Below are positions 51,652-59,431 of a DNA stretch of 64,000 nt, piece by piece; position 1 is the stretch's first letter; each line of letters starts with the position of its first letter. The translations under genes and the position numbers were made by a program. The notes beneath the pieces were generated by a model that was not told the origin of the DNA, ran no database searches, and was given only the letters and a program-made list of their open reading frames with translations. The stretch is from contig CAVXIT010000004.1 in assembly GCA_963761985.1 (NCBI GenBank), forward strand, positions 1-64,000, written 5' to 3'. The stretch comes from JACCTH01 sp963761985. Its GTDB lineage: Bacteria; Actinomycetota; Acidimicrobiia; Spongiisociales; ZC4RG35.

Positions 51652-54188
51652 GTGAGTCGCGGAGTCAGGTAGAGGACCGCGAAGGTCACGACCCAAATGA
51701 CAGCCGTCACCGCGTAGAAGCGAGTTACGTTGAGGACGGGAACGTGACGACGCGCGGTGTATTCGCCCCGGAACGCCCAATAAAGGGTCATGAACCCCAT
51801 GATCAACGCGGCGAAAGCGACCGTTGCCGCGAACCCGGTGATGGTGTAAAAGATCGAGCCGTAGGCATGGGCCTTGGAGTCGAACGAGAGTCCCCGCCAC
51901 GCGGCGATCTGACCGCCGAGACCGAGGCAGAGGGTGACAAGTGCTGCGCCGACCAGCAGCCGGAGACTGCGACCGTCACCCCTTTTGATTGCTCGTAGGC
52001 CGGCGGCCATTGCCAGCCCGCTGAGCGCGACGGCGAGAGCTGCCAATCCTCCCGGCACAAAGTTCGGAGGCTCGGACCCGGCGGGGGGCCAGCTCGGATT
52101 CTCGATCCGGAGATAAAAATAGGAAAGGAGAAGGCTGGCAAAGGCGATCGAGGTGAAGAGGACCATGAGCCCCATACCCCAGCGTGCGACGGCGAGGCTT
52201 CCTCCGACCCGAACCGGAATGTCGTGTTTGGCTTCGAACTCGCTTTCCTCTTTCTCGGTGATTGGAGCCTTTTGCGGCCAGTTCCAGCCAACGACTCCGA
52301 TGACCACGATCAGAGCACCGGCAAACGCGCCGATCCGGAGCTTCAACAACTCCGCCCCGAAAATCGCCACAGTCCCGCAGGCGGCCACAAAGGGCCAGAG
52401 AGACGGCCCGGCCACCCGGAAGATCTCCTCGGGTTGGGCCTGGGCGGTCCCCGTGACGAGCGCGGCCCGCCAGCGCAGCGGCCACATCGCCAGCGCCTTC
52501 GTGAGTTTCTCGTCGCTGGCATCGCCGGTCGACAGGTCAGCCTGGTCCCAGAGCGGATGCCTGCTGCGAACGATCGGCGGCACCGACCAGGTGTGTTGTA
52601 GTGGCGGCGAGGAGACCGCCCATTCGAGCGTGTCTCCGCCCCACGGGTTGTGGCCAGCCGGCTCTCCCTTGAAGTGGCTGTAGACGAGGTTCACCACAAA
52701 AACCAAAATCCCGAACACCACGACCACGACCCCGATCGTCGAGATGAAGTTGTAGATGTCCCAGCCGAGCCCGGCCGGATAGGTGTAGATACGGCGCGGC
52801 ATTCCCTTCAGCCCGACGATGTGCATCGGGAAGAAGGCGAGGTTCACACCGAGGAAGAGCAGCCAGAAGTTCCACTTCCCCAGCCGTTCGTTGAGCATCC
52901 GATTCGTGTACTTGGGCAGCCAGTAGTAGATCCCGGCGAAGATGGGGAAGGCAACGCCTCCGATGAGAACGTAATGGAGGTGACCGACGACGAAGTAGGA
53001 ATCGTGCGCCTGCAGGTCGAAGGGGACGGCTCCCACCATCACGCCGGTGATTCCACCGATGACGAAAAGCACGAGAAAGCCCACGACGAAAAGAAAGGGT
53101 GTCTTCCAAACGGGGCGGCCACCCCAGATCGTCGCCAGCCATGCAAACACCTGAACACCCGCGGGGATGGCGATCACCATGCTCGCAGCGGCGAAAAAGG
53201 CCAGCACCACGGGCGATAGGCCGACTGTGAACATGTGGTGGGCCCATAACCCGAAGCTGAGAAAGCCGATGCCGATCAGGGAGGCGACGATCCAGTTGTA
53301 GCCAACGATCCTTCGTCGCATGAAAACGGGAATCATCATCGAGACGATCCCGGTGGCCGGGAGAAACTGGATGTACACCTCTGGATGGCCGAAGATCCAG
53401 AACAAGTGTTGCCAGAGCAAGGTACTGCCCCCGGCCGCGGGATTGAAGAATTGGGTGCCGAAGCCCCGGTCGAGCTCGAGCAAGAGACTCCCGATGATTA
53501 GCGGCGTGAAGGCGAACAGGATCATGAACGCCGTCACCAAGAAGGCCCAAGCAAAAAGCGGCATCCGGGCGAGGGTCATTCCCGGCGCGCGCATCTTCAT
53601 GATCCCGACAATGATCTCGATCGCCGCGGCGATCGCGCCGACCTCAGCTACACCAAGACCGAGCACCCAGAAATCGATCGCAAGGTCGGGGGAGAACTGG
53701 GGACCGGAGAGCGGCGTGTACGCGAACCAACCGGCGTCGGGAACCGCGTTGAAGAGTGTGCTCGAGTAGTAGAGCAGCCCCCCAAACAGAAAAGTGAAGA
53801 ACGAGAATGCGCCGAGGCGGGGGAAAGGCATCTCCCGGCTGCCGAGGAGCAAAGGGAGCATGAGGATGGCGAAGCCCTCGAAGATCGGAAGGATCACGAG
53901 GAACATGGTCACGGACCCGTGATTGGTGAATAGCTCGTTGTAGAGCTGGGGACTCACCAGATCGTTTTCCGGTATTGCGAGTTGCAATCTCATCACCAAT
54001 GAGTCGACAGATCCACCGAGGAGAAGGAAGAAGAAACCCGTGATCAGCAGCCGCTTGCCGATCGCATCGTTCTGGACTGCCTTCAGCTTCCCCATGAAGC
54101 CGGGAGGATCATCCCAGAGCTTGTCGAGGGCTTCGTCGGTGGGCTGGGGCTGGACCTGGGGCGTGTGATCCGGGGGCGGTTGGGTCAT
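51648..54188 (-). CDS. ctaD: Cytochrome c oxidase subunit I-III fusion
   Basis: An 846-residue fusion. Residues 1 to about 590 are subunit I: GSVTMFLVILPIFEGFAILMLPLLLG, the CuB/cross-linked HPEVYI motif in WIFGHPEVYIQFLPATG, GYNWIVASLIGIGFLSFGLWAHHMFTVG and AHDSYFVVGHLHYVLIGG with heme-ligand His residues. From about 640 to the end lies a subunit III-like part (VARWGMGLMVLFTSIAFASLLLSYFYLRIENPSWPP). It reduces oxygen and pumps protons in the caa3-type terminal oxidase. ATG overlaps the ctaC stop (4 nt). Intact over 2.5 kb without any frame break. Confidence 0.94.
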   Translation of the reverse strand: MTQPPPDHTPQVQPQPTDEALDKLWDDPPGFMGKLKAVQNDAIGKRLLITGFFFLLLGGSVDSLVMRLQLAIPENDLVSPQLYNELFTNHGSVTMFLVILPIFEGFAILMLPLLLGSREMPFPRLGAFSFFTFLFGGLLYYSSTLFNAVPDAGWFAYTPLSGPQFSPDLAIDFWVLGLGVAEVGAIAAAIEIIVGIMKMRAPGMTLARMPLFAWAFLVTAFMILFAFTPLIIGSLLLELDRGFGTQFFNPAAGGSTLLWQHLFWIFGHPEVYIQFLPATGIVSMMIPVFMRRRIVGYNWIVASLIGIGFLSFGLWAHHMFTVGLSPVVLAFFAAASMVIAIPAGVQVFAWLATIWGGRPVWKTPFLFVVGFLVLFVIGGITGVMVGAVPFDLQAHDSYFVVGHLHYVLIGGVAFPIFAGIYYWLPKYTNRMLNERLGKWNFWLLFLGVNLAFFPMHIVGLKGMPRRIYTYPAGLGWDIYNFISTIGVVVVVFGILVFVVNLVYSHFKGEPAGHNPWGGDTLEWAVSSPPLQHTWSVPPIVRSRHPLWDQADLSTGDASDEKLTKALAMWPLRWRAALVTGTAQAQPEEIFRVAGPSLWPFVAACGTVAIFGAELLKLRIGAFAGALIVVIGVVGWNWPQKAPITEKEESEFEAKHDIPVRVGGSLAVARWGMGLMVLFTSIAFASLLLSYFYLRIENPSWPPAGSEPPNFVPGGLAALAVALSGLAMAAGLRAIKRGDGRSLRLLVGAALVTLCLGLGGQIAAWRGLSFDSKAHAYGSIFYTITGFAATVAFAALIMGFMTLYWAFRGEYTARRHVPVLNVTRFYAVTAVIWVVTFAVLYLTPRLT

Positions 54189-55117
54189 TCGAGCGATTCC
54201 AAGTAGACGATCAGCGAATCGAGGTCGTCGGCAGAAAGGGCGATGTCCTCCATAGCGACGCCTTCCTTCAACTCCTGGGGCCGGCTCACCCAGTTGCGCA
54301 GGTGATCGGTGGTGTTGGGAAACATTCCCGCCGCGAGGGTGAGCCGACTTGCGAGATGCGTGAGGTCGGGGCCGATTTCAGCGGTAGACGTGCCATCGAT
54401 TCGATGGCAATTGGCGCAGCCCGACTCGAGGAAAACCTCCCGGCCGCGAACGGAGTCGTCGGTGGCGGGATCAAGAGCGGGCTGACTTTGTGTCTCGAGC
54501 CAGTTCGCGAATTGAGCCTCGTCCACCGCCACGAAGGTGAAGGCCATGCGGGCGTGCTGGAGTCCGCAGAACTCGGCGCACACGCCCCGATAGTTGCCGG
54601 ACTCCCCGGCCTCGATGACCATCGAAGTGGGCCGGTCGGGAAGAAGATCGGTCTTGCCCGCTATCGCGGGCACCCAAAAGCTGTGCACCACATCTGCGGA
54701 CAGGAGGACGAGTTCCACCTCCTCGCCAACCGGCACATAGATCTCATTTGCGGTACGAATCCGTTGGCCCGGATAGACCACGTCCCACCACCATTGGTAG
54801 CCAGTGATTTCCACCAACAATCGTTCTGAACTGCCGGCAACGGGAAGGGAGCGCATCGCGATCAACGTGAGCGCAAATACGACCGCCACCACGACGGAAG
54901 GAAGCACGACTCCGCCCCCGATCAGCAGGATCCGCCCCCCACCCCCTCGCTGCGCTCGGGTACTCCCCCCTCCGGGGGGAGAAATGCGCGTCAGGCCCCG
55001 AAAGAGAACTACCAGGAAGAGAACAAAAACCGCGCTGCCAATCGCAAGAAGAATCCACCACAAATCGGCGATCTCGCCAGCCACCGGGCCCTGGGGGTCC
55101 AGACTGGCTAGCCGCAT
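54185..55117 (-). CDS. ctaC: Cytochrome c oxidase subunit II with C-terminal cytochrome c domain
   Basis: A 310-residue caa3-type subunit II. Two transmembrane helices (about 18-42 and 65-90), a cupredoxin domain with ITGYQWWWDVVYP, the CuA site VHSFWVPAIAGKTDLLPD and CAEFCGLQHARM, then a fused class I cytochrome c domain with the heme motif CANCH and a distal Met in AAGMFPN. It accepts electrons from cytochrome c and passes them through CuA to subunit I. GGAGGG precedes the ATG. Between the two helices the sequence ISPPGGGSTRAQRGGGGRIL is encoded by a palindromic repeat (54935-54981). Confidence 0.93.
   Translation of the reverse strand: MRLASLDPQGPVAGEIADLWWILLAIGSAVFVLFLVVLFRGLTRISPPGGGSTRAQRGGGGRILLIGGGVVLPSVVVAVVFALTLIAMRSLPVAGSSERLLVEITGYQWWWDVVYPGQRIRTANEIYVPVGEEVELVLLSADVVHSFWVPAIAGKTDLLPDRPTSMVIEAGESGNYRGVCAEFCGLQHARMAFTFVAVDEAQFANWLETQSQPALDPATDDSVRGREVFLESGCANCHRIDGTSTAEIGPDLTHLASRLTLAAGMFPNTTDHLRNWVSRPQELKEGVAMEDIALSADDLDSLIVYLESLE
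54935..54981. repeat. GC-rich palindromic element inside ctaC
   Basis: A 47-bp stretch of the form C6-A-C5-TCGCTGCGCTCGGGTA-CTCCCCCC-TCC-GGGGGGAG. The last part (54963-54981) is a perfect 8-bp hairpin with a 3-nt loop. It is translated in frame into a Gly/Pro/Arg spacer between two helices. Sequences of this type recur as short interspersed palindromes in other high-GC genomes; no second copy was noticed in this window. Confidence 0.5.
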
Positions 55118-55160
55118 GGTGGCCCTCCGTTATTTAAGGGAAAGAGACTTGAAGATTGAC

Positions 55161-55486
55161 TCAGCCGGTGTCGCCCGGAAACATGACGGCCAATCCGGGT
55201 GGCTCTTCGAACGGTGTAGGCCTCGATTCCGTTCCATCCGGCGCGCTTGAGGTCGATGCTCTCGCGGGCGTAGAAGCGTCCGATTCCGGTGCCGCTACCA
55301 CTCATGTCCAGCCGGCGCGGCCACGACCACTTCATAGAGAGAGTGGAGGCGCTCGGCCAGCAATCGCAAGCGCGGAGAATTGATACCGTCGTCGTTCGTT
55401 AGAAGCAAGCGGGGACGCTCGCCGGTAGTCTCAGGCTTTTCTTCGACAACTACGGCTTTGGTCTGTTTTCCGACGTCACTTTCCAA
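55161..55486 (-). pseudogene. Truncated surE-like remnant
   Basis: The minus strand from 55486 reads RPRLLLTNDDGINSPRLRLLAERLHSLYEVVVAAPAGHE, the SurE nucleotidase N-terminus with its metal-binding NDD. A frame change near 55312 leads to SGSGTGIGRFYARESIDLKRAGWNGIEAYTV, and a second near 55210 to EEPPGLAVMF, then a stop at 55161. Only about 105 of some 250 SurE residues are present; the C-terminal half is absent because ctaC and its ribosome site follow. Frame errors could be sequencing noise, but the truncation cannot. Confidence 0.65.
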
Positions 55487-55678
55487 TGGGGCTCCCTAAC
55501 TCGGTGATGGTCACTCTCTCGGCTAACGCAGCAGCCAAATCGGCATCAGCATTTCCAAACGCCGGCGCACGACGTTGGCCGCTCCCGCCGCGGCTGCCAG
55601 TTGGAGGATCTCAGAGGTGTCGAGAGCGCGGTGCAGACCAACCGCAAGGCCCGCAGTCATCGAGTCGCCAGAGGAGTC
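55476..55678 (-). pseudogene. C-terminal remnant of a PfkB-family sugar kinase
   Basis: The minus strand reads DSSGDSMTAGLAVGLHRALDTSEILQLAAAAGAANVVRR, the PfkB active-site region (catalytic Asp in GDSM), then after a frame slip near 55565 GNADADLAAALAERVTITELGSPIGK and a stop at 55476. About 67 residues match the C-terminus of 1-phosphofructokinase-type kinases; the preceding some 230 residues are missing, replaced by the end of the metallothionein-like gene whose stop abuts the remnant. Its end overlaps the surE remnant's start, as if the two were once an operon. Confidence 0.62.
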
Positions 55679-56008
55679 CTACGGCTTCGGAGGAAGTCCC
55701 GAGCCCGAAACCGCCGATTCGCCTTCTGCATCGGTGTCGCCCTGCGTTCCTGAGCCGGAGACAACAGATTCCGGCTGATGATCAGCGATTCCCGTATGAC
55801 CATGTTGTCGGGCGCAATGGGCGCAGCAATAGATCGTGCCGTCCGCAGTCTCGACGCCGTGTCCAATCACGCGCGTTCCGCAATGGGGACAGGTAGGCGC
55901 GAGGGCATGAATCGCACATTCAAAACTATCGAAGGTCAAGGGGCCGCCTTCGCCAACGGTGATCTGCATGGGCCGGCTGTAGGTGTTTCCGCAAACTGAA
56001 CATTCCAT
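55679..56008 (-). CDS. Metallothionein-like cysteine-rich metal-binding protein
   Basis: A 109-residue protein from ATG 56008 with GAGGAGGAAG upstream. CSVCGNTYSRP, CAIHALAPTCPHCGTRVIGHGVE and GTIYCCAHCARQHGHTG give nine cysteines and several histidines, resembling bacterial metallothionein-like or zinc-ribbon proteins, including the YCC-x-x-C motif. The last 30 residues are an acidic Ser/Gly tail containing a repeat of VSGSG. It likely binds zinc or another soft metal. Its stop abuts the pfkB remnant. Confidence 0.78.
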   Translation of the reverse strand: MECSVCGNTYSRPMQITVGEGGPLTFDSFECAIHALAPTCPHCGTRVIGHGVETADGTIYCCAHCARQHGHTGIADHQPESVVSGSGTQGDTDAEGESAVSGSGLPPKP

Positions 56009-56082
56009 GGCTTCCTCCTCGTTTGAGCTGCCCGCAGCCTGACATACCCGCGAGCGTCGGGTTTCAACGATCGGTATCAGTT

Positions 56083-56436
56083 TTAGCCGTCGAGTAGAGC
56101 TTTGGCTTCCTCCAATGAATCGACCATGTTGAGCATTTCGGCGAGCCCGGTGACGGTGATCGCCTTCTCGACGATCCGAGGCGGATGGACCAGCGCAACG
56201 CGACCCTTCCAGATCTCGTGGGCTGCAAGAAAAGCTCTGATTCCGCTGGAGTCGACAAAGTCCAGTTCGTGACAATCAAAAATGAGGTGCTTGGAGGAGG
56301 TATCCGAGCCGGCTTCAGCCACGGCCGTCTCCACCTGATCGACCGTGGCCACGTCGAGTTCGCCCTGCAGGTGCAAGATTGCACAGCACGTATCTCTCTC
56401 CAGCCGAACAGCGAAACTCTCTTGGGGACCTGTCAC
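56083..56436 (-). CDS. STAS-domain anti-sigma antagonist
   Basis: A 117-residue RsbV/SpoIIAA-like protein. AILHLQGELDVATVDQVETAVAEA and LIFDCHELDFVDSSGIRAFLAAHEIW show the canonical D-S-S-G phospho-acceptor site, and the tail MLNMVDSLEEAKALL closes the domain. It is the most canonical of the three STAS proteins here. No kinase gene is adjacent; it is divergent from the stress operon at 56536, so it may answer to the switch proteins at 40-46 kb. Confidence 0.88.
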   Translation of the reverse strand: MTGPQESFAVRLERDTCCAILHLQGELDVATVDQVETAVAEAGSDTSSKHLIFDCHELDFVDSSGIRAFLAAHEIWKGRVALVHPPRIVEKAITVTGLAEMLNMVDSLEEAKALLDG

Positions 56437-56482
56437 TCGAAGGAAGCCTATCGGCGCTCGCTAGGGCCCACGCCTACATGGG

Positions 56483-56508
56483 GTTTGCTTGAGAGAACCG
56501 CTGGGTAA
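56483..56508 (+). promoter_or_regulatory. SigF/SigB-type promoter of the stress operon
   Basis: GTTT (56483-56486), 16 nt, GGGTAA (56503-56508). It ends 27 nt before the proposed TTG start at 56536. Confidence 0.65.
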
Positions 56509-56535
56509 TTTCCCTCGAATCATGGGAGGGAATCT

Positions 56536-56974
56536 TTGACCACTGACGATCGGACAAAGCGCTCAGCCACGTGACGAGGGTGTCGACCAGCACATTCCTC
56601 TGCAGGATCGAGTGATCGCCATCGTCGATAGCGACGACGGCGGCGGCGCCGCTACTGCCCTGAGTTCTCGGGGATGGCAAGTGACGACTCTGAAGAGCGA
56701 GGCAGACGTTGAACTTCTCGAACCGAAGACAGGTGGATTGTCGGGGGCGCTCGCCAAAGCCGCCGCTTTCTTCGGCGACGAGATTCGGATCATCGATCAG
56801 ATTGAGCGAACCCTGTCGGAAGGAAACCAGGTGCTGGTGGTGATGGGTCATGAAGACGCTGCGCCGGTCGCGAAAGTTCTGCGCGACCACGGCGCACTGT
56901 CGATTTGGGATTTCGGTACCTGGACTTTTGTCAACACCGGTACATCTGACGAAGCGGAGGAAGAAACGGGATGA
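56536..56974 (+). CDS. Conserved stress-type protein (start by TTG, frame break near 56571)
   Basis: The visible frame from GTG 56612 encodes 120 residues: VIAIVDSDDGGGAATALSSRGWQVTTLKSEAD to EGNQVLVVMGHEDAAPVAKVLRDHGALSIWDFGTWTF, an alpha/beta domain seen in actinobacterial general-stress-like proteins. GTG 56612 lacks a ribosome site. TTG 56536 has GGGAGGG 5 nt upstream and sits at the proper distance from the SigF-type promoter; its frame (TTDDRTKRSAT) joins the main frame (DEGVDQHIPLQDR) if one base near 56571 is dropped. It overlaps the next gene by 4 nt. Function unknown. Confidence 0.68.
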
Positions 56975-57450
56975 GCGGTGGGACAACGTTTCTCGGAAAG
57001 GTCGCCTCTCAAGCGGGTCGCGGATTGGTGGCCGGACTCATCGGGACAGCAGCGATGACGATCTCCTCGACGATCGAAAGCAAGCTCCACAATCGACCGC
57101 CATCCACGGTCCCGAGCGATGTCGGAGGCCGGGTGCTGGGGGTAAAACCGAGGGGCCCGGAAGAAAAGGAACGATTCAGCAATCTGATGCATTGGCAGTA
57201 CGGATCGTCACTTGGTCTGTTGCGCGCCACGCTTGGCTCCGCGATGCGAGACCCGTGGGCCGGAGCCGCCTTCTTCGCCATCGTGTGGGCGGGCGAATTG
57301 ATCATGGTTCCTCAACTCAGCGCCAAGACTCCCCCTGTCACCGAATGGGAGTTGACCGACATCGCCATCGACGGCTGGCAACACCTCGTTTACGCCGCCG
57401 CAACCAGCCTGGCGTTTACGAGCTTGTTGCAGGCAGGTTTCAGGAAGTGA
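56971..57450 (+). CDS. Conserved membrane protein of the stress operon
   Basis: A 159-residue protein, ATG overlapping the upstream TGA. Hydrophobic segments are GRGLVAGLIGTAAMTISSTIES, YGSSLGLLRATLGSA, WAGAAFFAIVWAGELIMVP and HLVYAAATSLAFTSLLQ, giving three or four helices; the RGLVAGLIGTAAMT start resembles DUF1440/YagU-like proteins. It overlaps the LLM monooxygenase gene (GTGA). Function unknown. Confidence 0.65.
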   Translation: MSGGTTFLGKVASQAGRGLVAGLIGTAAMTISSTIESKLHNRPPSTVPSDVGGRVLGVKPRGPEEKERFSNLMHWQYGSSLGLLRATLGSAMRDPWAGAAFFAIVWAGELIMVPQLSAKTPPVTEWELTDIAIDGWQHLVYAAATSLAFTSLLQAGFRK

Positions 57451-58406
57451 CGACGAAGTTCGGCCTCACCCTTTCTAGTGAGGAGCATCCGCCGGCCCGG
57501 TTGGTCGAAATCGCTCAGCTCGCCGAGGAAGCCGCGTTCGATTTCGTTTCCATCTCCGATCACTATCACCCCTGGGTCGGCGAGCAGGGTCACGCCAGCT
57601 TCGTCTGGACGGTCCTCGGAGCGATTGCCGCAAGCACTTCGGACATCGAGGTGGCGGTTGGCGTCACCTGTCCAACCGTCCGGATACATCCGGCCGTGCT
57701 TGCCCAGGCCGTCGCCACCACTGCCACGCTCCTCGAGGGACGGTTCGTCTGGGGTGTTGGAACTGGCGAAGCCCTGAACGAGCACATCGTGGGCGAGCGG
57801 TGGCCCCCACATCCAGTTCGACTCGAAATGCTCGAGGAGGCCCTCGAGGTCATTCGCCGACTCTGGACAGAAGAGTCAGTGACTCATTACGGGGCTTACT
57901 ACACCGTCGAGGATGCGCGGATTCTCGATCGGCCCAAGGAACCGGTCCCGATCGTGGTTTCCGCCTTCGGTCCCGAAGCGGCGAAGTTTGCCGCCTCGGC
58001 TGGAGACGGGCTCTGGACCTCCGGCATCAAAGACATCATTGACGAATTTCGCGGCGCAGGTGGCAAAGGCGACGTGTACTCGCAACTCACGTTGTGCTGG
58101 GGCGCGAGCGAGGAGAAGGCAAAAGCCAACGCGCACCGCCTCTGGGCCTTCTCCGAGCTACCGGGCCAGCTCAACCAGGACCTGCGCACGATCGCCGACT
58201 TTGAGGAGGCAGTCGCTCTGGTGACCGAGGAGCAGGTCGCCGAGAAAGTACCCTGCGGACCTGCCTTGGAACCGATCGTCAAAATGGCCTCTGAAGCGAT
58301 CACCGCTGGAGTCGACCATCTCTACTTCCACCAGATCGGCTCGGATCAGGAGGGTTTCATCGAGTTTTGGCAAAAAGAATTGAAACCCGCGCTCGCGGAC
58401 CTATGA
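57447..58406 (+). CDS. LLM-class flavin-dependent oxidoreductase, F420-type
   Basis: A 319-residue TIM-barrel protein from GTG 57447 (overlaps the previous stop). KFGLTLSSEEHPPARLVEIAQLAEEAAFDFVSISDHYHPW, EVAVGVTCPTVRIHPAVLAQAVATTATLLEGRFVWGVGTGEALNEHIVGERWPP and PVPIVVSAFGPEAAKFAASAGDGLWTSG are typical of F420-dependent dehydrogenases of the glucose-6-phosphate dehydrogenase group (TIGR03557-like). Deazaflavin F420 use is expected for an actinomycete. The substrate is unknown; the stress promoter suggests a detoxifying reductive role. ATGA overlap with the next gene. Confidence 0.87.
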   Translation: MTTKFGLTLSSEEHPPARLVEIAQLAEEAAFDFVSISDHYHPWVGEQGHASFVWTVLGAIAASTSDIEVAVGVTCPTVRIHPAVLAQAVATTATLLEGRFVWGVGTGEALNEHIVGERWPPHPVRLEMLEEALEVIRRLWTEESVTHYGAYYTVEDARILDRPKEPVPIVVSAFGPEAAKFAASAGDGLWTSGIKDIIDEFRGAGGKGDVYSQLTLCWGASEEKAKANAHRLWAFSELPGQLNQDLRTIADFEEAVALVTEEQVAEKVPCGPALEPIVKMASEAITAGVDHLYFHQIGSDQEGFIEFWQKELKPALADL

Positions 58407-59431
58407 CAGCCTCAAATCCCTTGTTGCCCGATCGCTCGATGCGACTCGACCACTGGCAGGCGATCAGCGGACGCCGCGGCTTATTCGAGCATGCGCGCTA
58501 CTCGCGACCTCGCTTTGAGCACGGCTACTGCCTTGACGACAATGGCCGGGCGCTCGTCATTGTGTCCCGGGCCGCAAGCTGCGGGATCGAGTTTCCCGCC
58601 GCGTTGCGTCAGACCTCTTTCGAGTACGTGATGGAGGCGAGTAGCAAGAGAGTTTGGCGCAACCGTCTGAGCGCCGATGGGGTTTGGGAAAGCGGTGCGT
58701 CGGATGACGCGGTTGGGCGCGGTCTGTGGGGGTTGGGAGCGGCCGCCGCTTGGTGGCCGGACGAAGAAGGGCGCGTCCGCGCAGCCAACCGTCTTGTCAA
58801 ATCGTTGGGGTTTGAAAGTCACTGGTGGCACCCGCGGGCTTATGCCCTGTTGGGTTTCACCGCGGCTCACCGCGCGCTCACTGAGCCAAAGGTCAAGGAC
58901 GCCATATCGCGGCTGGCGGCACAGCTGCCGCGGCCGCGGGTGGGCGACGGCTGGTTGTGGCCTGAACCTCGGTTGCGTTACGACAATGCGCGTCTGCCGG
59001 AGGCGTTGATCGCTTCCGGAGGGGCTCTCGAGGATGAGGCGATGATCGCCGACGGGCTGAATCTCTTGAATTGGCTCACCGACCAAGAGATGGGGAGTTG
59101 GGGATTCAGTTTCACGCCCGCCCACGGACGAGGACCCGATGATGTGCAGCCAGGATTCGACCAACAACCCCTGGAAGCCTGGGCAATGGCCGACGCGTCG
59201 GTACGGGCCACCGAGGTATCTGATGACAAGGGCTGGATGAGCGCAGCCCATCTCGCGGTGACCTGGTTTCTGGGCGAGAACGACCGGCGGATCAGCCTCT
59301 ATAACTCCGAATCCGGGGGTTGTTTCGACGGTCTCACCGAGGACGGGGTGAATCTCAACCAGGGGGCGGAGTCCACTCTGTCCGCGCTCGGAGCATTGCT
59401 GGCGCTGCTCAAGCCTGTGGGCGCGCCCTAG
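58403..59431 (+). CDS. Alpha-helical (alpha/alpha-toroid-like) protein paired with GH130
   Basis: A 342-residue soluble protein from ATG 58403. The sequence is a series of helical pairs with aromatic motifs: GRGLWGLGAAAAWWPDEEGR, ESHWWHPRAYALLGFTAAHRAL, NARLPEALIASGGAL, LNLLNWLTDQEMGSWGFSFTPAHG, QQPLEAWAMADASVRA and LYNSESGGCFDGLTEDGVNLNQGAESTLSALGALLAL. This looks like an alpha/alpha barrel as in epimerases and glycoside hydrolases. The ending NQGAESTL is shared with proteins found beside GH130 and GT4 genes. Probably acts on oligosaccharides; no enzyme name can be given. Confidence 0.65.
   Translation: MTASNPLLPDRSMRLDHWQAISGRRGLFEHARYSRPRFEHGYCLDDNGRALVIVSRAASCGIEFPAALRQTSFEYVMEASSKRVWRNRLSADGVWESGASDDAVGRGLWGLGAAAAWWPDEEGRVRAANRLVKSLGFESHWWHPRAYALLGFTAAHRALTEPKVKDAISRLAAQLPRPRVGDGWLWPEPRLRYDNARLPEALIASGGALEDEAMIADGLNLLNWLTDQEMGSWGFSFTPAHGRGPDDVQPGFDQQPLEAWAMADASVRATEVSDDKGWMSAAHLAVTWFLGENDRRISLYNSESGGCFDGLTEDGVNLNQGAESTLSALGALLALLKPVGAP

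Noticed and set aside
55487..55896. Plus-strand frame over the remnant region
   Set aside because: No ribosome site or motifs; the minus strand holds recognisable PfkB and metallothionein-like sequence.
989..56974. Programmed +1 frameshifting as a general property of this organism
   Set aside because: Breaks lack a shared slippery motif, fall in unrelated genes, and some are -1; sequence error is simpler.
56850..57446. N-terminal extension of the LLM oxidoreductase
   Set aside because: It lies in the wrong frame over two real genes; GTG 57447 overlaps the previous stop and gives the family start.
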